Shown: positions 14,929 to 26,300 of the stretch, piece after piece
Numbering within the stretch: the stretch's first letter is position 1
Layout of the letters: each line of letters opens with the position of its first letter
Source of the DNA: CALDTK01 sp041744755
Lineage (GTDB): Bacteria; Bacteroidota; Bacteroidia; Chitinophagales; Saprospiraceae
NCBI GenBank assembly: GCA_041744755.1
Contig: JBGTKC010000274.1
Span: 1 to 35,105, forward strand
DNA: 35,105 nucleotides
Direction of reading: 5' to 3'
Position numbers and translations under genes: made by a program
Notes under the pieces: generated by a model
What the model saw: only the letters and a program-made list of their open reading frames with translations
The model's database searches: none
What the model was told of the DNA's origin: nothing

Positions 14929-15761
14929 GCGACACCCGGGAGTACCGTCTCGAGAGCCGGGCGCTCGATACCGCGACGGTGGTGGCCCTGCTGTCGGAAC
15001 TGCCGTTCGACGCCTTCGCGGAGGAGGGGGAGGTGACGTGTGCCTACCTCGCCGAGGACGCCGCGACCGCGGAGTTAGACGCCGAGATTGAGGCGGTCGC
15101 GGCGCGGTTCGACCTCCGGCTCACCCGTGTCCGGATCGCGGACCGCAACTGGAACCAAGTCTGGGAGGAAAATTTCGCCCCGGCCGAGATCGGGAGCTTT
15201 CTGCGGATCCGGGCCCCGTTTCACGCGTCGTCGGAGGCCTTCGAGCACGAGCTCGAGATCGTGCCGGAGATGAGCTTCGGCACCGGCCACCACGAGACCA
15301 CCCACATGATGGTGGAGCTCCTGCGCGAGGGTGCGCCTTTCGGCAAAACCGTACTCGACTTCGGGACGGGTACCGGGATTCTGGCGATGGTGGCGCGCCG
15401 GCTCGGCGCGAGCCGGGTCGTGGCAACGGATTACGACCCGCGCTGCATCGCGAGCACCCTCGCCAACGCGGCACGGAACCAGATCCACCTGGACCTCGTG
15501 GCCCTCGGCGACGCTCACAGTTTGCCGGACGAACGCTTCGATCGCCTGCTCGCCAACGTTCAGCGGAGCGTACTTATCCCCGCTATGCCGGCGTTAGCTC
15601 AACGGCTCACGCCCGACGGCCAACTGTGGATGAGCGGTATCCTAGAGGCCGACATGGTCGACCTCGACCGAGCCGCTGTGGCGGCAGGCCTGCGGATGCT
15701 CGAGCGGCGCCAGCGCGGCAAGTGGCTGGCGCTGCGCTACGGCCCCAACCAACCCCTATGA
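14925..15761 (+). CDS. prmA: Ribosomal protein L11 methyltransferase
   Basis: A 278-residue SAM-dependent methyltransferase. Motifs: DRNWNQVWEENFAP and FGTGHHETTHMMVELL, both characteristic of PrmA, then the SAM loop VLDFGTGTGILAMVARRLGA and the acidic VVATDYDP. The usual active-site NIL reads NVQRSVL. The GTG at 14925 is chosen because it overlaps the folD stop (GTGA) and gives the expected N-terminus; a frame open from 14802 runs through folD. The stop overlaps the next start in an ATGA. An element at 15335 encodes FGKT just before the SAM loop. Confidence 0.93.
   Translation: MSDTREYRLESRALDTATVVALLSELPFDAFAEEGEVTCAYLAEDAATAELDAEIEAVAARFDLRLTRVRIADRNWNQVWEENFAPAEIGSFLRIRAPFHASSEAFEHELEIVPEMSFGTGHHETTHMMVELLREGAPFGKTVLDFGTGTGILAMVARRLGASRVVATDYDPRCIASTLANAARNQIHLDLVALGDAHSLPDERFDRLLANVQRSVLIPAMPALAQRLTPDGQLWMSGILEADMVDLDRAAVAAGLRMLERRQRGKWLALRYGPNQPL
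15335..15350 (-). repeat. Dispersed GNRA hairpin element, flipped stem GCC/GGC
   Basis: Minus strand reads GGTTTT-GCC-GAAA-GGC. Both sides of the stem are changed relative to GGC/GCC, so pairing is kept. Antisense to prmA. Confidence 0.8.
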
Positions 15762-18700
15762 CGCACCGCCTTCTCTTCGTGGTCTTCCTGTTAAGCGTAA
15801 CCGTAGTCTCCGGCCTACACGCACAGAAGGTCGACTCTTTCTCGCGCCAATCGACGGCCGCATTCTTGGGTGACATAGAGGCGTTTATGACCGCCGGGAA
15901 ACGCGAGTCCGCCACTCGGCTCGTGCGGGACCTCGGTCCGCGGCTCAACTCTTACACGCCTGAGCAACAGCGGCAGGTCTTCGCGGTCGCCAATGCAATG
16001 CTCGCGGAACGTATGCCAGTCGCGCCGCTGTTCGAGGACTACCTCTCGGCGCTCTCGAAGGTGCCTTCCGACAAGAAGGGCGCAAAAACCTTCGATGACT
16101 GGCACCGGGCCCTGTCTGAAGTCCTAAGCGCAATCGAGGGACGAAAATTCACCAACTACGCGACGTTCCTAGATTTCTCGAAATCCTTTTTCGGGACTGG
16201 GGCCCTGCACGACGGCGGCAGCGTGGCCTGGTTCGCGCGGTCCAATAGCTTCGCCCTCGACATCGTCGGCGGCGAGCCGGAGCTGACGTTCGACACCCTG
16301 CGCCTGGTCGCTGTGCGCAAAGCGGACAGCATTACCATTGCCGGCGCCCTCGGAAAGTACTACCCGGTGCAGAAGCGCTTCGCCGGTACCCGCGGGCGCG
16401 CCAATTGGGATCGCCTCGGCCTTACGGACGTTTATGTGACGTTAGGGAAATACAGTGTCGATGTGACGAGCAGCCTCTACGAGGCGGACTCCGTGCAGAT
16501 GTACAATCCAAAATACTTCGGGGAGAAGAAAGTGACCGGCAGTTTCGCCGACAAGATCACCTCCAATGGCGACGAGGCCACGGGCAGCTACCCGCGGTTC
16601 ACGTCCTACGACAACGTGTTGCGGATCACGGACCTCACTGAGGGCCTTACCTACATTGGCGGCTTCCGGATGCAGGGCCTCACGATCTTCGGCGACAGCC
16701 CCAGCGGCAAGCCGGCTCGCATCGAGCTCCGCAACCAGGGGGGCAAGCTCATCTACGAAGGGGTGGCCAAGGCCTTCGTCATCCGCCGCGGGGAGCGGGT
16801 GGTCGGCTCGCAGGTGAAGAGTACGTACTTCTACGGCCGCGACAGCATCACCCACCCCTCCGTTAACGCCCGCTTCAACCTCGTAGACCGCACGATCACC
16901 CTCACGCGGGGCGAGCGCGCAGCAGACAGGAACCCATTCTACTCTTCGCTCCAAGACTTCAACATCGACGTCAACGAGGTCAAGATCTTCGTCGACCAGG
17001 ACTCGATCCTCATTGGCGAGGGCAAGCTCGCCGTGGCCAAAACCATCTCGCGCGCCGACTTCACTAGCCTCCAGTACTTCAGCGCGGCGGACTACAACAA
17101 ATACCAAAACATCGCGACCTACAACCCGCTCAACGTCATTAAGGCGGTTGCCGAGCGAGAGGGGCGCGTTCTCGACGGCGATGTGCTCGCTAGGCGCATC
17201 GACCCGAAGTTCTCAGTGGAGAGCGTCCAGACGCTGTACTTCGATCTCGTGAGAGACGGATTCATCGACTTCGATATCGACACCAAGCAAGTCACGGTCC
17301 ACGAGAAGCTGTTCCACTTCGTCAACGCCGCCCAGGGCAAGAGTGACTTCGACAACCTCTACGTCAAGTCCGACACGAAGGAGACCAACGCGACCTTTAA
17401 TGCCCGCACTGGAGAGATGCTCGTGGACGGGATCAAGAACCTGGAGCTGAGTCGGAAGCAACGCGTAGCCTTCGTGCCACTCGCCAATCAGATCGTGATG
17501 GGCGGCGACCGCTCGATCGAGTTCGACGGAACCCTGTATGCCGGTTACACCGTGCTAGAGGGCAAGGACTTCCGCTACGTCTACGCTCCGAATCAGGTGC
17601 GGCTCGACTCGGTGCGTTACGTCGACATCTTCGTCCCTCAGCCCAATCCCGAAGGTGCCAAAGACGCGCCCGAGCCCAAAAGTATCGCCTCGCGGATCGA
17701 AAAGGTCTCCGGGACGATCCTCATTGACGCCCCGGCGAATAAATCTGGGCGCGAGGACATCCCGGTCTTTCCGAGCCTCCAAACCGACAAACCCTCTTTC
17801 GTCTACTACGATCTGTCGAGCAATTTTGACACGGCCTACACGCGGGACAGCTTCTACTTCCAGCTCGACAAATTTTCCTTCAACTCACTCGACAACTTTA
17901 CCGATGAGGATGTGCGCTTTAAGGGGACCATGTTTAGCGCCAATATCTTCCCACCTTACAAAGAAGAGATCTACATCCGGGAGGAGGACCGCAGCCTTGG
18001 CCACTACGCCGAGACCCCGCTCGCGGGCTGGCCCACTTACGACGCCGCCGGTAATTTCCGCGGCGGGCTCGACCTCAGCAACCACGGCTATCGCGGCAAG
18101 GGGACCCTCCAGTACCTCACCGCCACCGTGGCGAGTGATGACTTCCTGTTTCTCCCGAAGGAGATGATGGCCTCGGCCGACAACTTCGACATGGTCGAGA
18201 ACAGGAATGGGCCGGTCAAGACCCCCCAGGCCAAAGGCACCGACGTAGTCATTGATTGGTTGCCGTACCGCGACAGCATGTACGTCAACAGCGAGGCGCC
18301 ACCGTTCTTGATCTTCGCCGACGGGACCCACACCCTCATGGGCGGGCTGATCCTGACGCCGACGGGCCTCAACGCTCGGGGCGTCCACGACTGGCCCAAG
18401 GCGACCATTAAATCCGACCTGCTGAGTTACGGCCCGTACTCCCTGCGCGGGGACACTATTGACTTGGCGATCAAGTCGACCGACGGCAGTGGCATCGCCC
18501 TCAAGGCGGACAACCTGAGCGCGACGCTTGACCTCGATCGCGGCAAGGGCGCCTTCCTCGCCAACGACTCCACGGTGACGGTCGAGCTCATCGCCAGTCG
18601 CTTCGCGTCCTCGACGAGCAAGTTTGACTGGGACATAGAAGCCCAACGGATCGACTTCAGCAGTGCGCCGGGGGAGCGTGGCGGCTTTGCGAGCACCGAC

Positions 18701-20260
18701 CCCGCGCGCGACAGCCTCAACTTCCGCGCTGAGACCGCCCGCTACGAATTGAGTTCGGCTTCGCTCGAGGTGGGGGGCGTCCCGGTGGTGGCCTCCGCCG
18801 ATGCCCTCATCTACCCGGCGGATGGTCGGCTGAGCATCGGGAAGGACGGCGAGATCGCCCCGCTAATCAACGCCCGCATCCTGGCCGATAGCATCACGAA
18901 GTATCACCTCATCGATAGCGCCACCGTCCAGCTATTCGGGCGCAAAGACTATAAGGCCCGGGGCTACTACCGCTACGATCTCCCGAGTCGCCAGCAGCGC
19001 ATCCTCTTCACCGACATCATCGGCGAGCGCGTCGGTAAAGGCTCTCGCGCCACCAAGGACGCCGTCACGCGCGCCTTCGGCGAGGTGACGGAGGCGGACG
19101 GGCTCCTCATCGACGAGCGGACGCGCTTCCGGGGCACCATCGGACTGGATGCCTCGCGCCCGGAGCTAGACTTCGACGGCTTCGCGAAGCTCGACGTGCC
19201 GGGGCTTCCGCGGGCGCGCTGGTTCAGCGTCCGGACGTTCGGCAACAAAGACGACCTCCTACTGCCGTACGACCTGCCGAAGAGTCCAGAGGGCGATGAC
19301 CTCCACACGGGCGTGTTCCTTAGTCGCGAGACGCAGGCGGCCTACCCAGCGCTGTTCGACCCGACCGACACGGGGCAGGATCGCTCGGTATTCGACGTGA
19401 GTGCGGGCCTACTCGACCACCGCCCGGCGACGGGCGAGTTCGTGTTCGGCGACAGCCTCCGCGTTGTTGGGGTATCGGCGCCCGGCAAACTGGCGTCGGT
19501 GAACGTTAACACCGGCGCATTCACCGGTAGTGGACCCCTCAGCATCGCCGGCGCCCTCGACTACATTTCCGTAAAGGCCGCGGGCACCGTCGCGACCGCT
19601 TTCGCGCAAAACGAAACCGAGGTGCCTACGCTCGAGGTCGAGGCCCTGCTCTCGATCGATCTCATCATCCCGGACAAGCTCCTAAATTTGGTCGCGGCCG
19701 ACATCCAGGCCTCGGGTTTCGACGCTCCGGATGTCAACTACGGCACGATGACGCCGTTCCTGCGCCCGGCGCTCCTGAATTGGACAGATGCACCCGAAGA
19801 TTCTTCGGCGATCAATGCCGCGCGCGGCGGGGGCTTCGTTTTGCCGAAAGGCGAACCGAACCATAGCTTTATCTTTCCACAGTTACCCCTCATCTACAAT
19901 GGTGAATACCAGAGTTTCTTCAGCGCTAAAGACAAGGTTGACCTAGCCTTCGTCAACGGCGTCCCGATCCACAAGAAGCTCGAGGCTTACCTCGAGCTGA
20001 AGATGCCGGGCAGCGGGGACGATCGGCTCTACCTGTACCTCAAGACTCCCGGAGAGACCTTTTATTTCTTCGGATTCAAGCAGGGGATCCTCAATGTGGC
20101 CAGCAATTCGCCGCGGTTTATGGAGAGCCTCGAGTCGCTTAAGGGCAAAGAACTCTCGCAGAAGATGCCCGACGGAGAGACGTACGAAGTGGCGCCCGTC
20201 AATACCGGGACGGCCAATTCTTTTGTGGCCCGCGTGAAGGAAGCCCGGAGCGGTAAATGA
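15758..20260 (+). CDS. 1500-residue exported protein of unknown function
   Basis: The ATG at 15758 overlaps the prmA stop (ATGA). A signal peptide (MTHRLLFVVFLLSVTVVSGLHAQ) is followed by a helical segment to about residue 120 and then a very long β-rich region with recurring short strands (for example FRMQGLTIFGDSPSGKPARIELRNQGGKLIYEGVAKAFVI). The YYRYDLPSRQQRILFTDI stretch and the ordered strand pattern recall the large conserved periplasmic or surface proteins of Bacteroidota, some with OstA/LptD-like strand repeats, but I do not recognise the family with certainty. There is no type IX C-terminal domain and no lipobox. Coupling to folD and prmA shows cotranscription, not a shared pathway. 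One element lies at 19837, encoding VLPKGEP. Confidence 0.85.
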   Translation: MTHRLLFVVFLLSVTVVSGLHAQKVDSFSRQSTAAFLGDIEAFMTAGKRESATRLVRDLGPRLNSYTPEQQRQVFAVANAMLAERMPVAPLFEDYLSALSKVPSDKKGAKTFDDWHRALSEVLSAIEGRKFTNYATFLDFSKSFFGTGALHDGGSVAWFARSNSFALDIVGGEPELTFDTLRLVAVRKADSITIAGALGKYYPVQKRFAGTRGRANWDRLGLTDVYVTLGKYSVDVTSSLYEADSVQMYNPKYFGEKKVTGSFADKITSNGDEATGSYPRFTSYDNVLRITDLTEGLTYIGGFRMQGLTIFGDSPSGKPARIELRNQGGKLIYEGVAKAFVIRRGERVVGSQVKSTYFYGRDSITHPSVNARFNLVDRTITLTRGERAADRNPFYSSLQDFNIDVNEVKIFVDQDSILIGEGKLAVAKTISRADFTSLQYFSAADYNKYQNIATYNPLNVIKAVAEREGRVLDGDVLARRIDPKFSVESVQTLYFDLVRDGFIDFDIDTKQVTVHEKLFHFVNAAQGKSDFDNLYVKSDTKETNATFNARTGEMLVDGIKNLELSRKQRVAFVPLANQIVMGGDRSIEFDGTLYAGYTVLEGKDFRYVYAPNQVRLDSVRYVDIFVPQPNPEGAKDAPEPKSIASRIEKVSGTILIDAPANKSGREDIPVFPSLQTDKPSFVYYDLSSNFDTAYTRDSFYFQLDKFSFNSLDNFTDEDVRFKGTMFSANIFPPYKEEIYIREEDRSLGHYAETPLAGWPTYDAAGNFRGGLDLSNHGYRGKGTLQYLTATVASDDFLFLPKEMMASADNFDMVENRNGPVKTPQAKGTDVVIDWLPYRDSMYVNSEAPPFLIFADGTHTLMGGLILTPTGLNARGVHDWPKATIKSDLLSYGPYSLRGDTIDLAIKSTDGSGIALKADNLSATLDLDRGKGAFLANDSTVTVELIASRFASSTSKFDWDIEAQRIDFSSAPGERGGFASTDPARDSLNFRAETARYELSSASLEVGGVPVVASADALIYPADGRLSIGKDGEIAPLINARILADSITKYHLIDSATVQLFGRKDYKARGYYRYDLPSRQQRILFTDIIGERVGKGSRATKDAVTRAFGEVTEADGLLIDERTRFRGTIGLDASRPELDFDGFAKLDVPGLPRARWFSVRTFGNKDDLLLPYDLPKSPEGDDLHTGVFLSRETQAAYPALFDPTDTGQDRSVFDVSAGLLDHRPATGEFVFGDSLRVVGVSAPGKLASVNVNTGAFTGSGPLSIAGALDYISVKAAGTVATAFAQNETEVPTLEVEALLSIDLIIPDKLLNLVAADIQASGFDAPDVNYGTMTPFLRPALLNWTDAPEDSSAINAARGGGFVLPKGEPNHSFIFPQLPLIYNGEYQSFFSAKDKVDLAFVNGVPIHKKLEAYLELKMPGSGDDRLYLYLKTPGETFYFFGFKQGILNVASNSPRFMESLESLKGKELSQKMPDGETYEVAPVNTGTANSFVARVKEARSGK
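19837..19852 (+). repeat. Dispersed GNRA hairpin element, flipped stem GCC/GGC
   Basis: Reads CGTTTT-GCC-GAAA-GGC. Sense to the 1500-residue protein gene, encoding VLPKG. Confidence 0.8.
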
Positions 20261-20280
20261 CATATTAAGAATAGTGAAAA

Positions 20281-20288
20281 TACTTTCG
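20281..20288 (+). promoter_or_regulatory. Possible -7 box of the adhesin gene
   Basis: TACTTTCG sits in a short AT-rich island (20255-20300) after the stop of the preceding gene and resembles TAnnTTTG with one mismatch. It would give a leader of about 85 nt. Just downstream, TTTTAGCGAAGC (20295-20306) looks like a decayed dispersed element. Confidence 0.4.
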
Positions 20289-20328
20289 GTACAATTTTAG
20301 CGAAGCAGCCGGGTGGAACCGAGGCCAG

Positions 20329-20351
20329 GGTACGTCCGAGAGGGACGTGCC
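20329..20351 (+). promoter_or_regulatory. Hairpin in the 5' leader of the adhesin gene
   Basis: GGTACGTCC (20329-20337) and GGACGTGCC (20343-20351) form a nine-pair stem with one G-T wobble around a GAGAG loop, ending 24 bp before the ATG. There is no T-tract after it, so it is not a usual terminator; it could affect mRNA stability or translation. Confidence 0.5.
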
Positions 20352-20375
20352 GGGCCGCGATCCCTACCCCGAGCT

Positions 20376-23300
20376 ATGCGCCTACTGCTTTCGACTTTGC
20401 TCCTGGCCCTCTCCTTTCTGGCGAGCGCGCCGCTGTTGGCCCAGAACTTTCTTCGCGCCGAGTACGCCGGCCCCACGGGCAAGCCCTCCCAGCTCAACGT
20501 CTGCGGCAATCCGGACGTGGCGGTGTACCGCGTCGAGCGCACCGCCGGGGCGCCGACGGCGTCGGCGATCGAGGTTACGGTGGAGTTGTTCAAAGGAGTG
20601 CGAGCCGTAGGGCTCGATGCATCCCGATCGAGCCCCGGCGTGAGCGTGATCTCGCTCGCCAATCCGAGTCGCCCGGTCATCTCCCTCCCGAACGTCTCGA
20701 GTACCAATCCACGGGTCGAGTTCGCGCTCATCCTTCAGGCGCGGTGCGGGATCCTCGACACTATCCGGGTTAACAACTCGCTCGAGGTCCGGGACTACCT
20801 GAAGATCAAGTTTCGCGCCGTCGGGTCGGATCGCACTGAGCGCCACGCAATCGACCCCTACCTGGGGTCGATCACCTTTCCGGTCTTCACGCTCAACACC
20901 GCGCTCAACAGGTCGCCCCTTCGCGTCGGCGAGACGGTTGAACGAAGTGTGGAAATTGCCAACGGCAGCTTCAACGGCTACAGCGACACGCTAACCTACG
21001 AGCTGGCGCAGGGCCCGGGGGCGAGCGTGCGGGAGATGAGGGTCAACGGGATCGTGGTGCCTTTCCGCAAAACCGTGACCGCCGCGGGCGACACCCTGAT
21101 CCGCGTGGTGCTCTCGGGTGAGCACTTCGTCGGAAATCGCAACGGCGTCGGCTTAGGAGATGGCGACACCCGCTTCGACCCTAACGAGCGGCTCGTGCTC
21201 ACGCAAACGCTGATCATCAGCCGCTGCGCCGACTCCCGCCTGGCGCGCCACACGACCCTATTCGGCTGTGACGGCAAAGCCTGCGCCACGACTACGATCC
21301 AGTCCGACCTCCCGATCGGCAGCGGGCAGCCCGCCCTCCGTATCACGAAAGCGCCCACCTTCCCCACCGCGGACGTGGGCTACTGTCAACTCGGCGAGAT
21401 GGAGCTCTGGGTGTCCAATCTCGGGCGGGAGTCGGATCCCACCTTCGGGCAGGCCCGCGACATCTCGATCAGTGCTCTGGCGAGCTTCGGGGGTCTGCTG
21501 GCGGCCAACAATTACAAAATCGCCCGCGTCGAGGTGGCCGGCCGCGCGATCAGCGTTTTGACGGCCGTGGTGGACCTGGATCAAACAGGACAGTTCGCGA
21601 CCGATCCTGACGGAGCGGGCCGCGGGCTGGATGACCTCGACGGCGACGGCGCCTACGACGACCTCGGACTGCTCGACAGCTTCTCGGTTAAGATCTTCTA
21701 CGAGTTCGACTGCACGGCGGAGAGCGTCTACGACATCGACGAGAACTGCGCGAACGATGCGTCGACCACCTTCCAGCTTTTTGCCTACTTCGACGACGCG
21801 TGCGGCAACCGGCTCGAGGGAAGCGAGCCATCCGTGCATTTGCCGCGCAACCTCCAGGACGACTTCGAGCAGCGGACGCAACCGGACGCCTACGCGCTCG
21901 GGGCACCCTTCCAGGTTCAACTCGACTTCGGGCGCCTCGTATTCGATTTCGTCAACAACTGTAGCGCCAGCGCGGAGCTGCGGGCCTACGTGGTTTTGCC
22001 GAAAGGCGTCACGATCGACAACGGCACGAGCACGTTGAGCCGCGGCGGCGGTACGCCCATGCCCCTGCTCGGGGTCACGTACCGCGGAGACACGGCCACC
22101 TTGCGGTTCAGTCCGAAAGACGAGGTCGCGCTCTCTGGCGAGTACGCGCTCACCTTAGGTCTGAGCGCCGACTGCACCGCGCCCCTCGGCGAGACGCTCT
22201 TCCCGACGACGGTGGCGTACTACTGCCCCGACTGCGACTGCGAGCACGTGTGGATCTGCGAGGAGATCGTCGGGCCGTGGATCCACAAGACGGCCCCGCC
22301 CTGTCTCATCACCGAGCTTTACCCCTGCCCCGAGGGTATTCAGGGCACGAGCTTCGAGATCAACCGCACGACGCTGGGGTTCTCGGACGCGGGCTTCACG
22401 ACGCCGATCGATCCGGCGCTCGCCAACACCAAGGTGGCCCTCCCGGCGGATAGCGTTCGGATCGACATCGACGGTAGGGTCGGCGACGGGGTCCTGTCGG
22501 ACGATATCGGCGTGATCCTGCACTACTTCACGCCCACGGCCAAGGAGGACACGGCGGGGATGTTTCTCCTCAACGGCGGCACCCTCGAGTGGGTGGATGC
22601 CGGGACGGTACGGACGTGCACCCTGCCCTTCATACCGCACGCGCTCCAGACCGCCGCCGACGAGACCTGGCAGCGCTTCGACCTCAGCGCCTGCCTCCGG
22701 GCTAATGGTTGGGTCTTGAAACCGAATGATGTCGTGCGTTTTCACGGCATGTTCGAGATCAATCCCGAAGGGCCGCTCGCGGGGTCGTACGAATTCGTGA
22801 CCGACTTGCGCGGCGGTTTTTACGCCAATTCGGCCACCGGCGAGACGCAGTGTGACCAGTTCGGGGAGGTGTTCCGCGTCGGGCGCCCGCTTACGGTGTT
22901 CGGGACGGCCAGCAACGATCAGTACCCGAAGGGCTGTACGCCGAGCACCCTGGAGTTCAAGCTCACAAACGTCAACCGAGGGTACTTTGCTGAATTCGGT
23001 CCCGAGTTCCGGCGGGCGCCGCGCCTCGACAGCATCGTCCTCACCTTCGATACCGCGGTCTTCCGTGCGTTCGGGGACCTCAGCGTTGATCTACTCGTCT
23101 CCGGTCACCCGACGCAGGGCAACAGGGCCTTCGCCGTGCGGCCGCTTACGGACTTCCCGGACGGCCGTTACATGTTACAACTCGACAGCCTGAGCTACAC
23201 CGCGAATCTCGTCGACAATTACAACTCCCTGTACAGCATGCAGGTAAACCTCGCGCCGAATTGTGGCTCGATTAGGTCAAGCAGCCGCGGCGACGAATAC

Positions 23301-26300
23301 TACGCGATGCGCTCGGAGCCCTACTACCGCGACCGCTACTACGCGATCGACATCGGCGACGGACGCCGGGTGCTACCGGTCAACGAACCGGTCGACTTCG
23401 TAATGACCTACGAGGACCCTGCCCGCCTGCGGATCGACCAGCTGACGTCTAGCTACCAGCGCATTGTGACCGACAGCGCGTACGTGACCCTCGAGGTCTG
23501 TAACACCTCCGACAAGTCGGCCGCAGGTCGCAACTGGGTCACGTTCAATGATACGACCGCAATCCTCGTCGAGGAGGTTGACCTGATCGACGATCCAAAC
23601 AACCCCGTGCGGGTACCAATCGAGACCTTCCGCGATGGCCACTTCGTCAATCTCGAGGGACTCGGGGCGGTCAACGGTGTCAACTCCAGCGCGCAGGTCT
23701 GTAACCTCGTACGCTTCAAGGTGCGGGTGGGTGGATGTGGGGTCTCCTCCATCACCTTCGCGACAGGTTGGTCGTGCGAGAGTACCGTTCCTCCGGGGTG
23801 GACCTCCGATCAGGACGAGGCTTGCGTGGACGATCGGGTGCTCTCGACCTTCGAGCCGATCGCGCCTTTCCTGGAGGCCGACCTGATTAGCCAACCGCCG
23901 ACCTCGGTAGACCTGTGTACCCCGATTACGATGGAGTTCCAGGTCAATAACGCCCAGTTGGGCACGAGTTACGACGTACTGTCGCAGTTCTACGTGCCGG
24001 TTGGATTTACGTACGTGCCGGGGTCAGCGGAGGTGGCCTACCCGCCCACGAGTGCCTACCAGCCGGTCGCGACGGACGCGACGCCGACGCCAGCGACGGT
24101 TAGGGGGCTTGGATTGGCTTTCGCTGATCTGGCGCAGGTCCACCCCTACCTCGGGGCAAACGGTTTGGCGGGGTTCAACGTGGCTTCCCCTAATGATTCG
24201 AGTCGCTTCGTGCTCCGCATGCAATTCGAGACCGATTGTGAGTTCCGCTCTGGTAGCCTAGTCTTCTTGGAGGCCGAGGGCACCGAGGCTTGTGGCACGG
24301 CCACGAATCTCGCGGCGACCGAGAGCGCCGCTATCCGCATAAACGGTACCGAGCCCGACGGAACGCATCTCTACGAGGTAGGCTTCGCGCCGACCTCGCG
24401 GATCCAAGTGGGGCAGCCCGTAAGCACGCTCGAGGTCTTCGCCGCGAATGCCGGCACCCGAGATGCCGACGCCGACGACGTGGTCGAGGTAACGCTACCT
24501 GTGGGGTACCGCTACGACGCGGGCTCTGTGCAAGGGATTTTACCGCAAGGTTACTCGCCTGCCGAGCCTACAATCCGCCTCATGGGAGATGTTCAGCAGC
24601 TTGCTTTCGCGATGCCGGTGGGCCTACCGACGGATGACCAGTTCCGCTTCACGATCGGGGTTCGCGCGACTGAGGCGGTGGCTTGCGGGGACGCCGCCCA
24701 GGCCTCACTGGCGGCCTACCGTTACCTGACGGCCGCCTGCGTCTCGCAGCCCAGCACATGCCGAATCCCCAGCGACGTCACCGTCGGTGGACTTCGCTAC
24801 GAGGATCTCTCGATCGGGGACGAATTCTTCGCCGAGGAGGTGACTAACCGTAGTCGCTGTGGCGGTGCGGACACGGAGGCGCTTGCGCTTTCCGTGCTAC
24901 TGACGCCTAATGGCTTCGCCTTGGACGGTTCGGCTGTGCGCGTGCAACTGTACGCTGACCTCGATGGCGACGGCCTCATCTCGCCAGCGGATACGGTACT
25001 CGAAATTCGCAGCGTACCGACGCTTGCAGGGGACCCGTCACTCACCTACGATTTCGCGGGGGTAGTGGCGCGAAAACACGTGGCAGCCCTGTACCTCCGG
25101 ATCGCGTCTGCGGGCACTGGATTGTGCGCCGATCAAGTGATCAAGTTAGCTCTCCCAGTGCTGGACAATGCTGGTGACCGGGGGGGCTACACGGTGTGCG
25201 TGAGCGATGGCGCCGCGGGGATCGTGCTAGGCGATCTCAACTGCGGGAACGGTACGGGTCTGGCCTTCTCCTGGACCAGTCTTCCGGCTGGCTACGAGTC
25301 ACTACTTAGAGACGCAGATGCTGCCACCCCGACCTTGACCTTCCCCGCCGATTACGCAGGGCCAGACACCCTCCGATTTGTCGTGGCGACGGAGCGCAGA
25401 AGCCTGGGGGTGACCACGGACACCGTGACGGTGGCGGTAAGCCCGGGGATCGTCCTCGCCGCCGACACCGACCAAGAGATCGCCAACGGCGCGGAGGTGG
25501 TGCTGCAACCGGGGGTCCTCGTGGGCCGGTCGCCGCTGCGGTACAGCTGGACCCCCGGCAACGGACTGCGGGACGCCAGCGTGGCCCAGCCGATCGCTTC
25601 GCCGACAGTGACCACGGTGTATACGCTCGTGGTCCGCGATGCGCTCGGCTGTTCGTCCACGAACCAGCACACGGTCCGCGTGGTCGACCAGATCGTCGCC
25701 ACGCCAAGCGTTCGGGACACGACGATCTGCCCGGGCGCGACGGTCGCGCTATCGGTGGGCGGCGGGCGTCAGGTGGACTGGAGCAGCTATCCCGACAACC
25801 CAGACGGCCTGGGACTGAGTTCCAGTAGCGGACCTAGCGTTAGATTCGGCCCTACATCGATGGATGGGCGTTATCGCTACCTGGCGACGGTGTCGGACGA
25901 TGGTGCGCCTGGCTCCTGGGACACGGTCACCATTACCGTTAGGGTGGCGTCAACAGCTGCCTGTCGCGAGCCGTGCGCCATTCCAAGACTCGTCAGCGAG
26001 GTAGTGGTCAACTCGGCCTGCGCTGTCGCGGGCGGGAGCATCAGCCTTAACTACTCCGACGAGATCGCCAACTACACCACCGTCTGGACCAACACCGTCG
26101 GTCGGGTCCTTACTACCAATACGCTCGGATTGCGAGGCGTCGAGCCGGGGGCCTACACGATGACCGCGACCAGGACTGAAGACGCGAGTTGCGTTTTCAC
26201 GAAAGTGGCTTACGTCAATACGACGGACGCTCCGCTCGCGGTCGTAAATACGATCGCCGCGGCGGGCTGTGGGCAAGCAAATGGCGCGGCCTCGATCAAC

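Noticed and set aside
19599..19612. GCTTTCGCGCAAAA, a possible further element in the 1500-residue protein gene
   Set aside because: A CGC/GCG stem with GAAA loop is present but separated from TTTT by one extra base; kept out of the count as borderline.
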